Assembly (NCBI GenBank): GCA_946997535.1
Contig: CAMPVQ010000004.1
Coordinates: 1-61,320 of the forward strand
Reading direction: 5' to 3'
Source of the DNA: an uncultured Candidatus Saccharibacteria bacterium
GTDB lineage: Bacteria; Patescibacteriota; Saccharimonadia; Saccharimonadales; Saccharimonadaceae
DNA: 61,320 nt
Positions 36,260 through 45,033 of the stretch are shown one piece after another. How positions within the stretch are numbered: position 1 is the stretch's first letter; the number at the start of each line of letters is the position of its first letter. A program made the position numbers and the translations under genes. The notes below the pieces were generated by a model. It searched no databases and had not been told where the DNA came from. It was given only the letters and a program-made list of their open reading frames with translations.

Positions 36260-36754
36260 ATGACCAATATGAAAAAAATAAGTAAAATCATTACCGCTAG
36301 CGCAGGTGCGGCTACGCTAGGATTGGTATATACACAAAATGCTTTTGCTAATGGGCTAAGCAACGTTCAGTCTGGGGTTACTAAAACTGAGACTGAGGCT
36401 GGTGGACTAACAATGCAACAAGTTATTAATACTGTTATTGGTACAATGCTGTTTATTGTTGGATTGTTGGCGGTTATTATGTTGATTTATGGTGGTATCC
36501 GCTACGTTACTTCTCATGGCGATAAGGCGCAGGTAACAGCCGCAAAAGAGACTATTATGTATGCTGTGGTTGGCCTTGTAGTGGCGATCGCGGCGTTTGC
36601 AGTTATTCATTGGATTACCAATGACGTATTTAATAAAGGCGGTGCTTCTAGTAGCTCTAGTAGCTCTGAAAGTTCCAGCTCCACTGATAGTAAAGGTGGC
36701 AAAAAAACCACTCCATCTGATCCGGACACCCCATCTCCAACCAAGTCAGTTTAA
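36260..36754 (+). CDS. T4SS pilin-like protein 5 with a serine-rich tail
   Basis: 164 residues. Signal peptide (to about NAFA, residue 30), then the pilin domain with MLIYGGIRYVTSHGDKAQVT and two helices. The last ~40 residues form a Ser/Thr/Pro-rich tail, possibly a flexible or modified surface segment. A strong AGGAGG lies 8 nt upstream. Confidence 0.78.
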   Translation: MTNMKKISKIITASAGAATLGLVYTQNAFANGLSNVQSGVTKTETEAGGLTMQQVINTVIGTMLFIVGLLAVIMLIYGGIRYVTSHGDKAQVTAAKETIMYAVVGLVVAIAAFAVIHWITNDVFNKGGASSSSSSSESSSSTDSKGGKKTTPSDPDTPSPTKSV

Positions 36755-36767
36755 CTATGTGAATATA

Positions 36768-36796
36768 TTTGCATAAAAAACGTAATATTGTATAAT
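36768..36796 (+). promoter_or_regulatory. Promoter of pilin-like gene 6
   Basis: TTTGCA (36768-36773), a 17-nt spacer and TATAAT (36791-36796), followed by a leader with a near-perfect Shine-Dalgarno (AAAGGAGG). It allows separate, strong expression of the last two pilin genes. Confidence 0.7.
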
Positions 36797-36832
36797 TAAA
36801 GTAAGTAGTTTTAGATAAAGGAGGAAATTCAA

Positions 36833-37279
36833 ATGAAAAAATTATTCAGCAAACTGCGCGTCGGCGTAATGGTTGCTGCGATAGCTGCTCTTGCATTTGG
36901 TGCGGTTAGTACTATTCCAGCTTATGCAGCAGGTAGCGATTGCAATGCAGCCAATGGCCTTCAGGGATCGGTAAATGAGGATTGCTCTAGGGGTAAGGGC
37001 CAAGCAGCTAAGTTATTCGGATCTGGTAGCGTGGTTACGACAATTATTAACACAATGCTGTTTATTGTTGGTATTTTGTCGGTAGTTATGATTATATTCG
37101 CTGGTATTCGCTATACTACTGCTCATGGCGATAAGCAACAGGTTACCTCAGCCAAGGACACCTTGATTTACGCTGTAGTGGGTTTGATCGTATCTATTAT
37201 CGCTTATGCTGTAGTTAGCTGGATTACCAACTTATGGGGCGCTGATGACAGCGGTGCTGGCTCTGGTGCAGCCAAGTAG
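36833..37279 (+). CDS. T4SS pilin-like protein 6 (candidate major pilin)
   Basis: 148 residues. A classical signal peptide (to about residue 32, PAYAAG), a short mature N-terminus with RGKGQAAKLF, and two helices joined by FAGIRYTTAHGDKQQVTSAKDT. It has its own promoter and the best ribosome binding site of the cluster, which suggests high expression and hence the major pilin subunit (inference). Confidence 0.78.
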   Translation: MKKLFSKLRVGVMVAAIAALAFGAVSTIPAYAAGSDCNAANGLQGSVNEDCSRGKGQAAKLFGSGSVVTTIINTMLFIVGILSVVMIIFAGIRYTTAHGDKQQVTSAKDTLIYAVVGLIVSIIAYAVVSWITNLWGADDSGAGSGAAK

Positions 37280-37288
37280 GAAATTACA

Positions 37289-37627
37289 ATGTCGCTATCA
37301 TTACCAGATGTATTTAGTGGACCATATCGCGGCAAAGGTCAGCCGACCGACTTATTTAATGGTGTAAATGCCGTTATTCCCCGCTTTATCAACCTTATGT
37401 TGTTTATTGTGGGTGTGCTCGCAATCTTTATGATTATCTACGGTGGTATTCGCTACGTATTGTCTGGTGGTGATGGTAGCCGCGTCAAAGACGCAAAAAA
37501 TACTATTCTTTATGCAATTGTTGGTCTAGTGGTAGCCATTCTCGGCTATGCTATTGTGAATTGGGTATTCCAAACTCTGAGTACCAATGGTAATTCTGGT
37601 GGTACAGTTGGACCACATGTTGGCTAG
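37289..37627 (+). CDS. T4SS pilin-like protein 7
   Basis: 112 residues with no signal peptide. RGKGQPTDLF near residue 15 repeats the mature N-terminus of the preceding protein. Two helices follow, joined by YGGIRYVLSGGDGSRVKDAKNT. It ends in a Gly-rich tail and is followed by a strong terminator. Confidence 0.77.
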   Translation: MSLSLPDVFSGPYRGKGQPTDLFNGVNAVIPRFINLMLFIVGVLAIFMIIYGGIRYVLSGGDGSRVKDAKNTILYAIVGLVVAILGYAIVNWVFQTLSTNGNSGGTVGPHVG

Positions 37628-37645
37628 TAATTAATCAAGAATTTA

Positions 37646-37670
37646 AAAATAGGGCTTTGAGCCCTATTTT
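37646..37670 (+). terminator. Terminator of the pilin operon
   Basis: The stem AAAATAGGGCT / AGCCCTATTTT with a 3-nt loop ends in a T-run. Confidence 0.88.
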
Positions 37671-37686
37671 TAGTAGTAAATAATAC

Positions 37687-37778
37687 TGGCGGAGGGATGG
37701 GGATTCGAACCCCAGATAGACGTCACCGCCTATACACGCTTTCCAAGCGTGCTCCTTCAACCGCTCGGACACCCCTCC
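37687..37778 (-). tRNA. tRNA-Ser (GGA)
   Basis: The minus strand folds as a class II tRNA with a long variable arm. The anticodon stem CACGC/GCGTG encloses TTGGAAA (anticodon GGA). The T loop GTTCGAATC and encoded CCA are present. Confidence 0.95.
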
Positions 37779-37799
37779 CTGACTACTATTTTAACATAT

Positions 37800-38576
37800 T
37801 TAATGACGATTCAGGCCAATAATGCCTTGTAAGGCGTAGGCGGTATCTTGCCACTTGGTGACAGTGATGACATCGATTCCCATTTGCTTGACTGGGTAGT
37901 CGTTGCCACCCGGTTGGGTCATATCACCAAAATAAAGAATGTCGGACTTCTGTAAATTTAATGCCTTCATTAGTTGATTCATACCGAAGGTCTTATTCAT
38001 ACCCGGTAAAAAGACATTAATGCTTGTGGTGCCGGCAACTTCATAATCAAAGTCGGGCGCAAGTTCGCGGGCGCGAGCGACAATCTTGTTGCGTTTACCA
38101 TGATCAGGATCCCATTGGTATTTATCGACCGGCGCGGCGGCTTGACCGAGGGCGCTAAAGGTGACCTGACTACTGCGGTTTTCGATAATTTCACCAGCGG
38201 GCTGTTCGCACCAATAACCTAATTCACGTGCCGCTTGCTCGACAGCAGTAGTGATTTGCTTTACCTGTTCGCTAGTGAGCGGATAAGAATAAACCTCGCG
38301 CCAGCTTTCTGGTTGAAATGGATCACCTGACCGGTAAACGTAATACTGTGTACCCTGCGCTACCATTAAATGAAGCTGTCGCATACGTTCAGGAGTTGCC
38401 TCGTCGTTAAGTGGTAAGAGAATTTGACGAATAAATTGGCCAAATTTTTGCCCAGAAATTACACAAACTGGATAATAGTCAAGCAGCTCGGCAAAAATGT
38501 GCGCCATCTCACCTGTCATTGGGGTTTTGGCGACATTTAGGGTATCATCGATGTCAAATGCGAGTAATTTCTTCAT
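37800..38576 (-). CDS. HAD-IIB family phosphatase, eukaryotic-type phosphomannomutase-like
   Basis: 258 residues. HAD motif I is FDIDDTL (residues 6-12), motif IV is GDMTQPGGNDYPV, and a Lys lies between (KRNKIV). The C-terminal GGND pattern and the TSINVFLPGMNKTFG cap segment resemble eukaryotic-type phosphomannomutases. It may act in mannose-1-phosphate formation together with the PGI/PMI isomerase at 14.4 kb, or as a sugar phosphatase. Confidence 0.72.
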   Translation of the reverse strand: MKKLLAFDIDDTLNVAKTPMTGEMAHIFAELLDYYPVCVISGQKFGQFIRQILLPLNDEATPERMRQLHLMVAQGTQYYVYRSGDPFQPESWREVYSYPLTSEQVKQITTAVEQAARELGYWCEQPAGEIIENRSSQVTFSALGQAAAPVDKYQWDPDHGKRNKIVARARELAPDFDYEVAGTTSINVFLPGMNKTFGMNQLMKALNLQKSDILYFGDMTQPGGNDYPVKQMGIDVITVTKWQDTAYALQGIIGLNRH

Positions 38577-38603
38577 AATTCTATTATAATCCTTTTGGTT
38601 AAT

Positions 38604-38939
38604 TTAGCAGCGGCGCAAGAAGCGTTTTAAGAGGCGCAATGATTTACTATCAGCCAAGATGGCGTCGGATGGTATGTCGGACTCACTGTAAGTATGGAGG
38701 TCGGCGTGGACGCGGCGGCTGAATTCTGGTGCCGTAACGTGGTGATAGATTGGGTAAAATGCCCCATGCGTAGCTGCTAAAGCCAAACCGAAGCCGGCGA
38801 CAATAAAGACATACTGAATTGTCTTGTAGTAGCCACGACGTGCCTGATGTTCCATTTGACGTGAGCGGTCGACCAATATCTGGAGCGAGCTCGGGATGTG
38901 ATGGTAGGAAACAGTTTGACTTTTTGTTTTATTTTTCAC
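38604..38939 (-). CDS. Small single-pass membrane protein
   Basis: 111 residues, not recognised. A basic N-terminal half (RSRQMEHQARRGYYK) is followed by one membrane helix (about residues 42-64) and a charged C-terminal tail ending in RRC. The start is GTG at 38939. Its promoter contains a 17-nt perfect palindrome, so it may be regulated by a dedicated repressor. Confidence 0.55.
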   Translation of the reverse strand: MKNKTKSQTVSYHHIPSSLQILVDRSRQMEHQARRGYYKTIQYVFIVAGFGLALAATHGAFYPIYHHVTAPEFSRRVHADLHTYSESDIPSDAILADSKSLRLLKRFLRRC

Positions 38940-38948
38940 TATGTCAAC

Positions 38949-38977
38949 ATATTAGCATATTATGCTAAAAATGTCAA
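38949..38977 (-). promoter_or_regulatory. Promoter with an operator-like palindrome
   Basis: On the minus strand TTGACA (complement of 38972-38977), a 17-nt spacer and TAATAT (complement of 38949-38954). The spacer and flanks contain the perfect palindrome TTAGCATATTATGCTAA at 38952-38968. A second TTGACA lies between the -10 and the GTG start. Confidence 0.6.
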
Positions 38978-38989
38978 TAGCGGTAATGC

Positions 38990-40783
38990 TTAGCCTTGTT
39001 GTTGCCAGAGGTCACGTAGGCCAGCAAAGTCGTTGCTGACGTTGCTGCGTTCTAGCTTTGTGAGCGTCTGGCGTGTAGTGGTGAGCTTAGTATTTAAGGT
39101 GGTGAGATCGCTACTACCACTGTTAAAGGCTTGGTCGAACTGAGTTTGAAGCTGGTCAAGTTGGTGCTGAAGTTGGAGTTTGAATAGTGTATTGAGGCTA
39201 GTGAGCATTAGGTTGGTGAAGTCGGGGTGTGGCGGCAGTTCGGCGTCGCTGAACATTTCAAGCTTGGCAATTAAGTCGTTAGCTTCGCTGGTTGGTGTAC
39301 CCTGCCCTAGTAAGTTTTGCTTGAGTTGAATAAACGGGGTGCTGAGGTAACTATCGGGAATTTTCGCGACGAGTGGCCGATTGATTTGGTTCTTTAGGGC
39401 AATTGCGAAAATTAAATTGAGGTAATAGTCGGTAGTGTGGCGGCTAGCCGGTTTCAGAGTAATCTTGACTGCGTGGCGTCGCGGCGGTGCGGTTGGCTCA
39501 GGTGTGCCGGCGAGCTTGCGGGATAAAGTTTCTACGCTAGTGTCGGTGAGTGAAGCAATTTTCTTGAGGTAGAACTCAACTTCGACGGGGTCGGTGAGAT
39601 TTTTGACGACGGCGAGGGCTTTTGAGGTGACGATTTTTTTGCCTTCGGCAGTCGAAAGGTCGTTTTGTGACTTATAACGTTCAAGCACCCAGTCAACGGC
39701 TGGCGTGTTCGTATTAGATAATTTCTCCCATGCGGCAACGTCCTTTTTAATTAGTTCGTCGGGGTCTTTCACGTCAGCTTTGGAATAATCAATGACGGAT
39801 AAATTGAGATTGAGTGGGCCGGCGAGTGCGATGGCGCGCTCGGTGGCTTTTACGCCGGCAGCGTCAGAATCAAAGCAGAAGCGAATGTCTCGAGTCAACC
39901 GCCCGAGGCTCTTGAGGTGGTAAGTCGTCAAAGCAGTGCCGGCAACTGCTACGATATTACCGATTCCGGCTTGCGATGAAGTCATTACATCCATATTGCC
40001 CTCCACTACGATGACGTAACCCTTGGCGCGGATGGTGTCGCGCGCAAAGTTGAGACCAAAGAGTTGGCGCCCTTTGTCGTAAACGGCGGTAGCTGGGGTG
40101 TTAAGATACTTTGGCTGGTGGTCGTCTAAAATGCGGCCAGTAAAGCCAACCACCTGCCCTTGGCTGTCACGCAGTGGAATCATGAGCCGGTTGCCGCCGT
40201 GGTAGCCCTCACCTTCACCTTTGAAGCTGTAATCCTCGAAGATATTGAGGCCTGCTGCTTTGATGTTGTCGCGCTGATAGCCTTTGCTCATGAGAAGTGA
40301 TTTGAGTTGATGGCGCGGTGGCGCGTAGCCGATACCCCATTTTAAGATGGTTTCGGGCGATAATTGCCGACGCTGGCGGGCGTATTCTAGAGCTAGTTTA
40401 TTATTAATTAGCTGCCGCTGGAAGTAGTTCATGGCGGTAGTGTTCATTTCAATTTGCTTGGCTTTTAGTTCTGCGAGGCCTTTACGGTGGCGAGTATCGT
40501 ATTTACTGAGGTCGACGCCCGCCTTACGCGCTAGAATTTCCATGGCTTCAGGGAAGCTAACGCCTTCGGCCAGCATCACAAACTTAAAGATGTCGCCACC
40601 CTGTCCTGAAGAAAAGTCGTGCCAAATGTTGCGGTCGGGGGTGACAATGAAGGATGGTGTGTGCTCGTGAGTAAATGGGCTAAGCGCCTTGAAGTAGCGC
40701 CCTGCGCGGCGCAGTTCGACATATTCGCCAATCACATCTTCGATGGCGAGCCGGTTTCTGATTTCTTCCCTAGCGTCGTTCAC
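38990..40783 (-). CDS. dnaG: DNA primase DnaG lacking zinc ligands
   Basis: 597 residues. The N-terminal region aligns with the CHC2 zinc-binding domain, but the four ligands are replaced: SPFT in place of CPFH (S35, T38) and HDFSSG in place of HCFGCG (D56, S59). The TOPRIM catalytic domain looks intact (VVEGNMDVMTSSQAG, then FCFDSDAAGVKATERA). It makes RNA primers for replication. GTG start at 40783; TATAAT (complement of 40791-40796) ends 7 nt before it, so the transcript is probably leaderless. Confidence 0.92.
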   Translation of the reverse strand: MNDAREEIRNRLAIEDVIGEYVELRRAGRYFKALSPFTHEHTPSFIVTPDRNIWHDFSSGQGGDIFKFVMLAEGVSFPEAMEILARKAGVDLSKYDTRHRKGLAELKAKQIEMNTTAMNYFQRQLINNKLALEYARQRRQLSPETILKWGIGYAPPRHQLKSLLMSKGYQRDNIKAAGLNIFEDYSFKGEGEGYHGGNRLMIPLRDSQGQVVGFTGRILDDHQPKYLNTPATAVYDKGRQLFGLNFARDTIRAKGYVIVVEGNMDVMTSSQAGIGNIVAVAGTALTTYHLKSLGRLTRDIRFCFDSDAAGVKATERAIALAGPLNLNLSVIDYSKADVKDPDELIKKDVAAWEKLSNTNTPAVDWVLERYKSQNDLSTAEGKKIVTSKALAVVKNLTDPVEVEFYLKKIASLTDTSVETLSRKLAGTPEPTAPPRRHAVKITLKPASRHTTDYYLNLIFAIALKNQINRPLVAKIPDSYLSTPFIQLKQNLLGQGTPTSEANDLIAKLEMFSDAELPPHPDFTNLMLTSLNTLFKLQLQHQLDQLQTQFDQAFNSGSSDLTTLNTKLTTTRQTLTKLERSNVSNDFAGLRDLWQQQG

Positions 40784-40837
40784 TACTATTATTATATAAC
40801 AATTGTCAGTTCATGTTGTTTATGCTAAAATTTAGGT

Positions 40838-42358
40838 ATGGTTAAAAGTTCGGGCAGTGGTAATTCTGGTGGTGGCGCAAGGCAGTCGAATGGTAGTTTG
40901 AAGGCATCGTCTCAGAATGCTAAAAGTAATAGTGGTGGTAATAGTCAAGGATTTAATTCTAACGCGATTACGCCGCAGTATATCCCGACTTATAATGCCC
41001 CGAGCTATAACGATCCGAACAGCCCAATGAGCAAAGCGCCAACAGCGGTAGATAATTCGGTGATTAACGATAATATATATGGCTCAACGCTACCAAAGGG
41101 TGAATTAAAGAAGCTACAAGGTAATATTATTCCAAAGCGCAATAATAAACTCTTGCAAGGCACTAACAACCGCACAATTATTTCAGGTGAGTATTATGCG
41201 ACGGGTGAGGTACATACTTTAAAGCCGGATTTGCCACAGTTTGATGCCCCAGTTACCTTCCAAATGGGTTTGCCGCAAAATGGACAGACAGCCAATTACG
41301 CTGGTCAATCGGTAGCTTTTGACTCCAACCAAGCTGCTCAGACCAACTCTAATATTCCACCATTGCCGCAAATCAGCCCAGCACAACCCGCACCGGGTCA
41401 AATGCCGGCGGCTTATCCTGCTAACTCGCCACAGGCCTATGCGCAATACCAGCAGTACCAGCAGTACCAACAGTATCCGCAGTACGCGCCGTACCCAAAT
41501 CAGGGATATGCGTACCCGCCACAGGGTATGCCAGACCAACCAGTTGCACCTGCTCCAGCGACACCAACTACCTTTATTGAAGGGCAGTCGCCTGAGCAAA
41601 CACACGCTCAGCCAAAGCCTGCTCCGGCACCAGTTTATGGTAGTATCGATTATTTAAATTACATTGAACCTGAGGCGCTAAAGAATCAGCGTAAGTCAGT
41701 CGATAGTAAACTATTTGTTTTTGCGGGCATTGGCGTAACTATTATAGTAGTGATTGTTTCGGTGATGGCTGCACTGTCAGCGCAAGAAAACGGCCCGTTA
41801 GCTGGCTTAAGCCGTGTGCAGCAAAATATTGCCAACGTTCAATCTGTTTTAACCTATGCACAAAAGAACCAAGGTGTGTTTACGCGCAAGGAATTTCGCT
41901 CGATGAACGAAGCGATTTTAGTAGTAAGTACACAAGAGCAAGAACTGTTTAAGGGTTTGGGTATGGGTGATCGTGGTAAGGGCAAATACAAGCCGCTTAA
42001 AGCCGACCAAGATGTTTGGCAAAAGCTTGATGATTCGCGCGCACAGGGTCAGCTTGATCGCGACCTTTTGACGGTGTTACATCAACAATTAGATAAATTA
42101 ATTAGTTCAATTAAGTCAGTTGCAGCGAAAGTTAAACGTAACGACCAGCGTGCAGTGGTGGATACGGCAGCAAAAGATATTACAACGGTGTTAAATCGGT
42201 TTGACGCTAGCGTCCAAGAGGGTCAGGCACTTGACCGCGCCAACAGTGCAGCTGATGCGTCAACAATCGATCGCAAGAAGCCCGCAAGTGACGATAAATC
42301 CGGTGGCGAGCAGCCAAAGGCAGCAACGGGCGACCCAGATTCAGTCGGCAAGCAATAG
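40838..42358 (+). CDS. Membrane protein with a disordered Gln/Tyr/Pro-rich N-terminal region
   Basis: 506 residues, not recognised. The first ~280 residues are low complexity: Ser/Gly/Asn-rich, then Pro/Gln/Tyr repeats (QYQQYQQYQQYPQY). One membrane helix lies at about 293-315 (FVFAGIGVTIIVVIVSVMAAL), then a helical extracytoplasmic domain of ~150 residues and a polar tail. No signal peptide, so the N-terminus is probably cytoplasmic. An extended -10 (TGC-TAAAAT, 40823-40831) ends 6 nt before the ATG. Confidence 0.65.
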   Translation: MVKSSGSGNSGGGARQSNGSLKASSQNAKSNSGGNSQGFNSNAITPQYIPTYNAPSYNDPNSPMSKAPTAVDNSVINDNIYGSTLPKGELKKLQGNIIPKRNNKLLQGTNNRTIISGEYYATGEVHTLKPDLPQFDAPVTFQMGLPQNGQTANYAGQSVAFDSNQAAQTNSNIPPLPQISPAQPAPGQMPAAYPANSPQAYAQYQQYQQYQQYPQYAPYPNQGYAYPPQGMPDQPVAPAPATPTTFIEGQSPEQTHAQPKPAPAPVYGSIDYLNYIEPEALKNQRKSVDSKLFVFAGIGVTIIVVIVSVMAALSAQENGPLAGLSRVQQNIANVQSVLTYAQKNQGVFTRKEFRSMNEAILVVSTQEQELFKGLGMGDRGKGKYKPLKADQDVWQKLDDSRAQGQLDRDLLTVLHQQLDKLISSIKSVAAKVKRNDQRAVVDTAAKDITTVLNRFDASVQEGQALDRANSAADASTIDRKKPASDDKSGGEQPKAATGDPDSVGKQ

Positions 42359-42366
42359 TAAGTAAG

Positions 42367-42393
42367 AAATAGACCGCGTGGCGGTCTATTTTT
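42367..42393 (+). terminator. Terminator
   Basis: The stem AAATAGACCGC / GCGGTCTATTT with a GTG loop and T-run lies downstream of the membrane protein gene; on the opposite strand it can also serve the MmcQ-like gene. Confidence 0.85.
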
Positions 42394-42396
42394 AGT

Positions 42397-42723
42397 CTAA
42401 GCGTTATCCGGTGTACGGGCTTGCTCGTAAGCGTGGCGAATTTGGTCGACAATGTCTTCATCGGACAACTGACCAGTGAGGAGGATGGTAATCCATTGTT
42501 TACTCAGTCCCTGCCCTGGTAAAACTGACTCATACTGCGATTCCAAGAGACGACTGAGATTACGGTCACACAGTAAACTGAGGGCAAGCGGGTTGGAGTC
42601 GTGCTTCACAATGGCAAACATTTGACCGTCCACCGCATAAATTAGTTGCTGCTCCGTGGTGCGGTCGTCAGCGGTGACGCGCGGTAAGCTGGTAATGGCG
42701 GCGATAACTTGGGCTTCGTCCAT
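42397..42723 (-). CDS. MmcQ/YjbR-family protein
   Basis: 108 residues. The fold family is suggested by the compact YjbR-like layout with VDGQMFAIVKHD, LALSLLCDRN, PGQGLSKQWITILL and an end helix of the ...HAYEQAR type. The family has a CyaY-like fold and is often called DNA-binding, but its role is not settled. It overlaps the orn stop codon by one base (TAATG), implying coupling. Confidence 0.75.
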   Translation of the reverse strand: MDEAQVIAAITSLPRVTADDRTTEQQLIYAVDGQMFAIVKHDSNPLALSLLCDRNLSRLLESQYESVLPGQGLSKQWITILLTGQLSDEDIVDQIRHAYEQARTPDNA

Positions 42724-43259
42724 TAAAACTTCACCTTTTCAAGATAGAATTTAAGTTCGTTGATTGAGCCCTCAATATCGCTCATGGCGCGGTGGTCTTC
42801 TGGTTTACTAAACACGACGCCGTGATGTTCGAAAATAATCTTCCACGCGCTAACGTCGAGCTGGCGATAGTTTAGAAGGTCATTTAGCTGCACCCATTCG
42901 CGTGCGATAAACTTTTGGTCTTGGTGAATGGAATTGCCCGCCAGATAAATTGGCTGGGTGAGGTCAAAATTATTCTTGACGAAGGCAATTAATTCTTGCT
43001 CAACTTTGGCGGCCGACTTGGCGTCAAGTGCTGTGCTATTTTTAATAAGCTGGTCGTGCGAAGTCTTGTGTTCGCGCCAAAAGTCGTTATTCATGCGAGA
43101 CAGCATAAACTCACGGTTAACTTTGACGGCTGATTCGTAGCGCGCCACCTCGTTAAATTCGAAATCGGTGGCGATGGCACCAATCTCACAAATCTTATCT
43201 ACCGCTGGGTCAAGCCCCGTCATCTCGAGGTCGACCCACAACAAATTCGCTTTATTCAT
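42723..43259 (-). CDS. orn: Oligoribonuclease
   Basis: 178 residues, the usual length. DEDD exonuclease motifs: WVDLEMTGLDP (residues 8-18), an SIHQDQKF segment and HRAMSDIEGS near the end. It degrades 2-5 nt RNA fragments to mononucleotides. Encoded 12 nt downstream of argS, likely in one operon with MmcQ. Confidence 0.93.
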   Translation of the reverse strand: MNKANLLWVDLEMTGLDPAVDKICEIGAIATDFEFNEVARYESAVKVNREFMLSRMNNDFWREHKTSHDQLIKNSTALDAKSAAKVEQELIAFVKNNFDLTQPIYLAGNSIHQDQKFIAREWVQLNDLLNYRQLDVSAWKIIFEHHGVVFSKPEDHRAMSDIEGSINELKFYLEKVKF

Positions 43260-43271
43260 ACTACTATTGTA

Positions 43272-44975
43272 CTACATGCGATGTGGCACGGCGATGCCGA
43301 GCAAGTTCAGACAGTGGCTGAAGACGGCGGCCACGTGGCTAAGGAGCATGAGGCGCGCCTGTTTGACGCCGGCTGGAACATCGTCGGTGGCGATACTGGT
43401 TTGCTCGTAGTAACGATTCATTGTCTTGGCGAGTTCATAGGCGTAAGTTGCGAGGCGATGTGGCTCGAGGTTATTGGCGGCGAGGCGGACAATACTCGGG
43501 TAGTCGAGGAGTTTGAGGATGACGGCGCGCTCGGCGTCATAGTCGTAACTATAGTCAATTAAATCAGCTTGCAATGGGTGGTCGGCGATAATTTTGTTAA
43601 CGCGTACGGCTGCGTATTGCACATACGGCCCCGAGAAGCCGGTCAGGCTGAACATGGTATCCCAGTTGAAGAGCATGCCGGTGCGGCGGTCGGCTGCAAA
43701 GTCGGAGAACTTGATGGCGCCCACGGCAATCTTTTTGATGTCGTCGTCGCTGATATCCTTCGCCTTGGCGTTTTGGCGGGCGCGGCGTTCGGCCTCGTTT
43801 AATAGGTCTTCTAGTAGTACGACGCCTTTACGTGAAGACATTTTTTCGCGCGTGCCATCTTCGTTGATTTGGTCAATGAGGCCGTACCACATATGAATCA
43901 TTTCGGTCTTGAGCCCAATCTTCTTGGCCATGGCAAAGAGCTGCTCAAAATAGAACTTTTGCTCGGAAGCCACGCAGTAAATTACGCGGTCAACGTGGAA
44001 TTCGTGGTCGCGATACAGCATGGTGGCGAGGTCGGTGGTGGCGTACAAAGCGGCGCCGTTGGACTTGAGGACTAGCATTGGTGTTTTAATGCCGTATTCA
44101 GTGAGGTCAACAATGACGGAACCGTCGGGATTTTGGATAGCAAGCCCCTGTTCAAGCAAATGCTTGACGGCAGCTTTACCACGTTCAGCGAAGAACTTTT
44201 CACCCAGCTCGTAGTCGGTGCTGATGCCTAATCGTCGCATTACCTGATGGATATGGTCGAGCGAGATTTGGTTGAAGCGTTTTGAGAAGGCCACCGCCTC
44301 GGGGTCGCCCGCCTCTAGCTTGAGTAGCCAGTTTTGCGCGGTGTCGGCGAGGGCGTGCTGCCCTGCTTGCTCTTCAGCCTTCATTGCCGCCTTGGTCTTG
44401 ATGTAGATATCGCCTAGCTCGTAGACGCCGCGTGCCTTGAGGCGTGCTTCATCGCTAAACTTTTTAAAGCCAGTAACCCAGATGCCAAATGGTGAGCCGT
44501 AGTCGCCGAGGTGGTTATCGGTAATAACTTGCCAGCCAGTGGCGCGCATCAGATTGCGCGCTGCCCAGCCTTGGTTGGCTGAACGGAGGTGGCCGACGGA
44601 GAACGGCTTTGCCATGTTTGTTGAAGGATATTCCACTAATACCTTTTTGCCTTGTCCGTCGTTATTTTCACCAAACGGCCGGTCATCTTGAAAACCAGTA
44701 TTTAAGTCTTGCATGAGGTCAGCGGCCTTGACGCGGAGGTTGATAAATCCGGGGCCAGCAATAGTAACTTCGCTAAATTGCGCGGTATCGGTCAACCGCT
44801 GCTGCAAAGTTTCGGCAATTTGGCGTGGCGCCTGATGGAGTTCGCGCGCGAGTTGCATGGCAATGTTGGTGGCATAGTCACCAAATTTAGGGTCGGGCCG
44901 AGTCAGCTCGACGGTAGGTTCAATTTGCCACTGCGCCTTGACGGCAGCGGCGATAATCTGGGCATACTTATTCAT
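43272..44975 (-). CDS. argS: Arginyl-tRNA synthetase
   Basis: 567 residues. The class I HIGH site is VGHLRS (after STNMAKPFS), and a KMSSRKG motif is present. The N-terminal Arg-N-like domain and C-terminal anticodon-binding DALR-type helices (ending CLNLLGIAVPHRM) are complete. It charges tRNA-Arg. Confidence 0.97.
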   Translation of the reverse strand: MNKYAQIIAAAVKAQWQIEPTVELTRPDPKFGDYATNIAMQLARELHQAPRQIAETLQQRLTDTAQFSEVTIAGPGFINLRVKAADLMQDLNTGFQDDRPFGENNDGQGKKVLVEYPSTNMAKPFSVGHLRSANQGWAARNLMRATGWQVITDNHLGDYGSPFGIWVTGFKKFSDEARLKARGVYELGDIYIKTKAAMKAEEQAGQHALADTAQNWLLKLEAGDPEAVAFSKRFNQISLDHIHQVMRRLGISTDYELGEKFFAERGKAAVKHLLEQGLAIQNPDGSVIVDLTEYGIKTPMLVLKSNGAALYATTDLATMLYRDHEFHVDRVIYCVASEQKFYFEQLFAMAKKIGLKTEMIHMWYGLIDQINEDGTREKMSSRKGVVLLEDLLNEAERRARQNAKAKDISDDDIKKIAVGAIKFSDFAADRRTGMLFNWDTMFSLTGFSGPYVQYAAVRVNKIIADHPLQADLIDYSYDYDAERAVILKLLDYPSIVRLAANNLEPHRLATYAYELAKTMNRYYEQTSIATDDVPAGVKQARLMLLSHVAAVFSHCLNLLGIAVPHRM

Positions 44976-45033
44976 CTTGCCCTTATTATACCAAAAACCA
45001 CCCCATTTGGGGTGGTTAAGAGTTCTATCTCAC

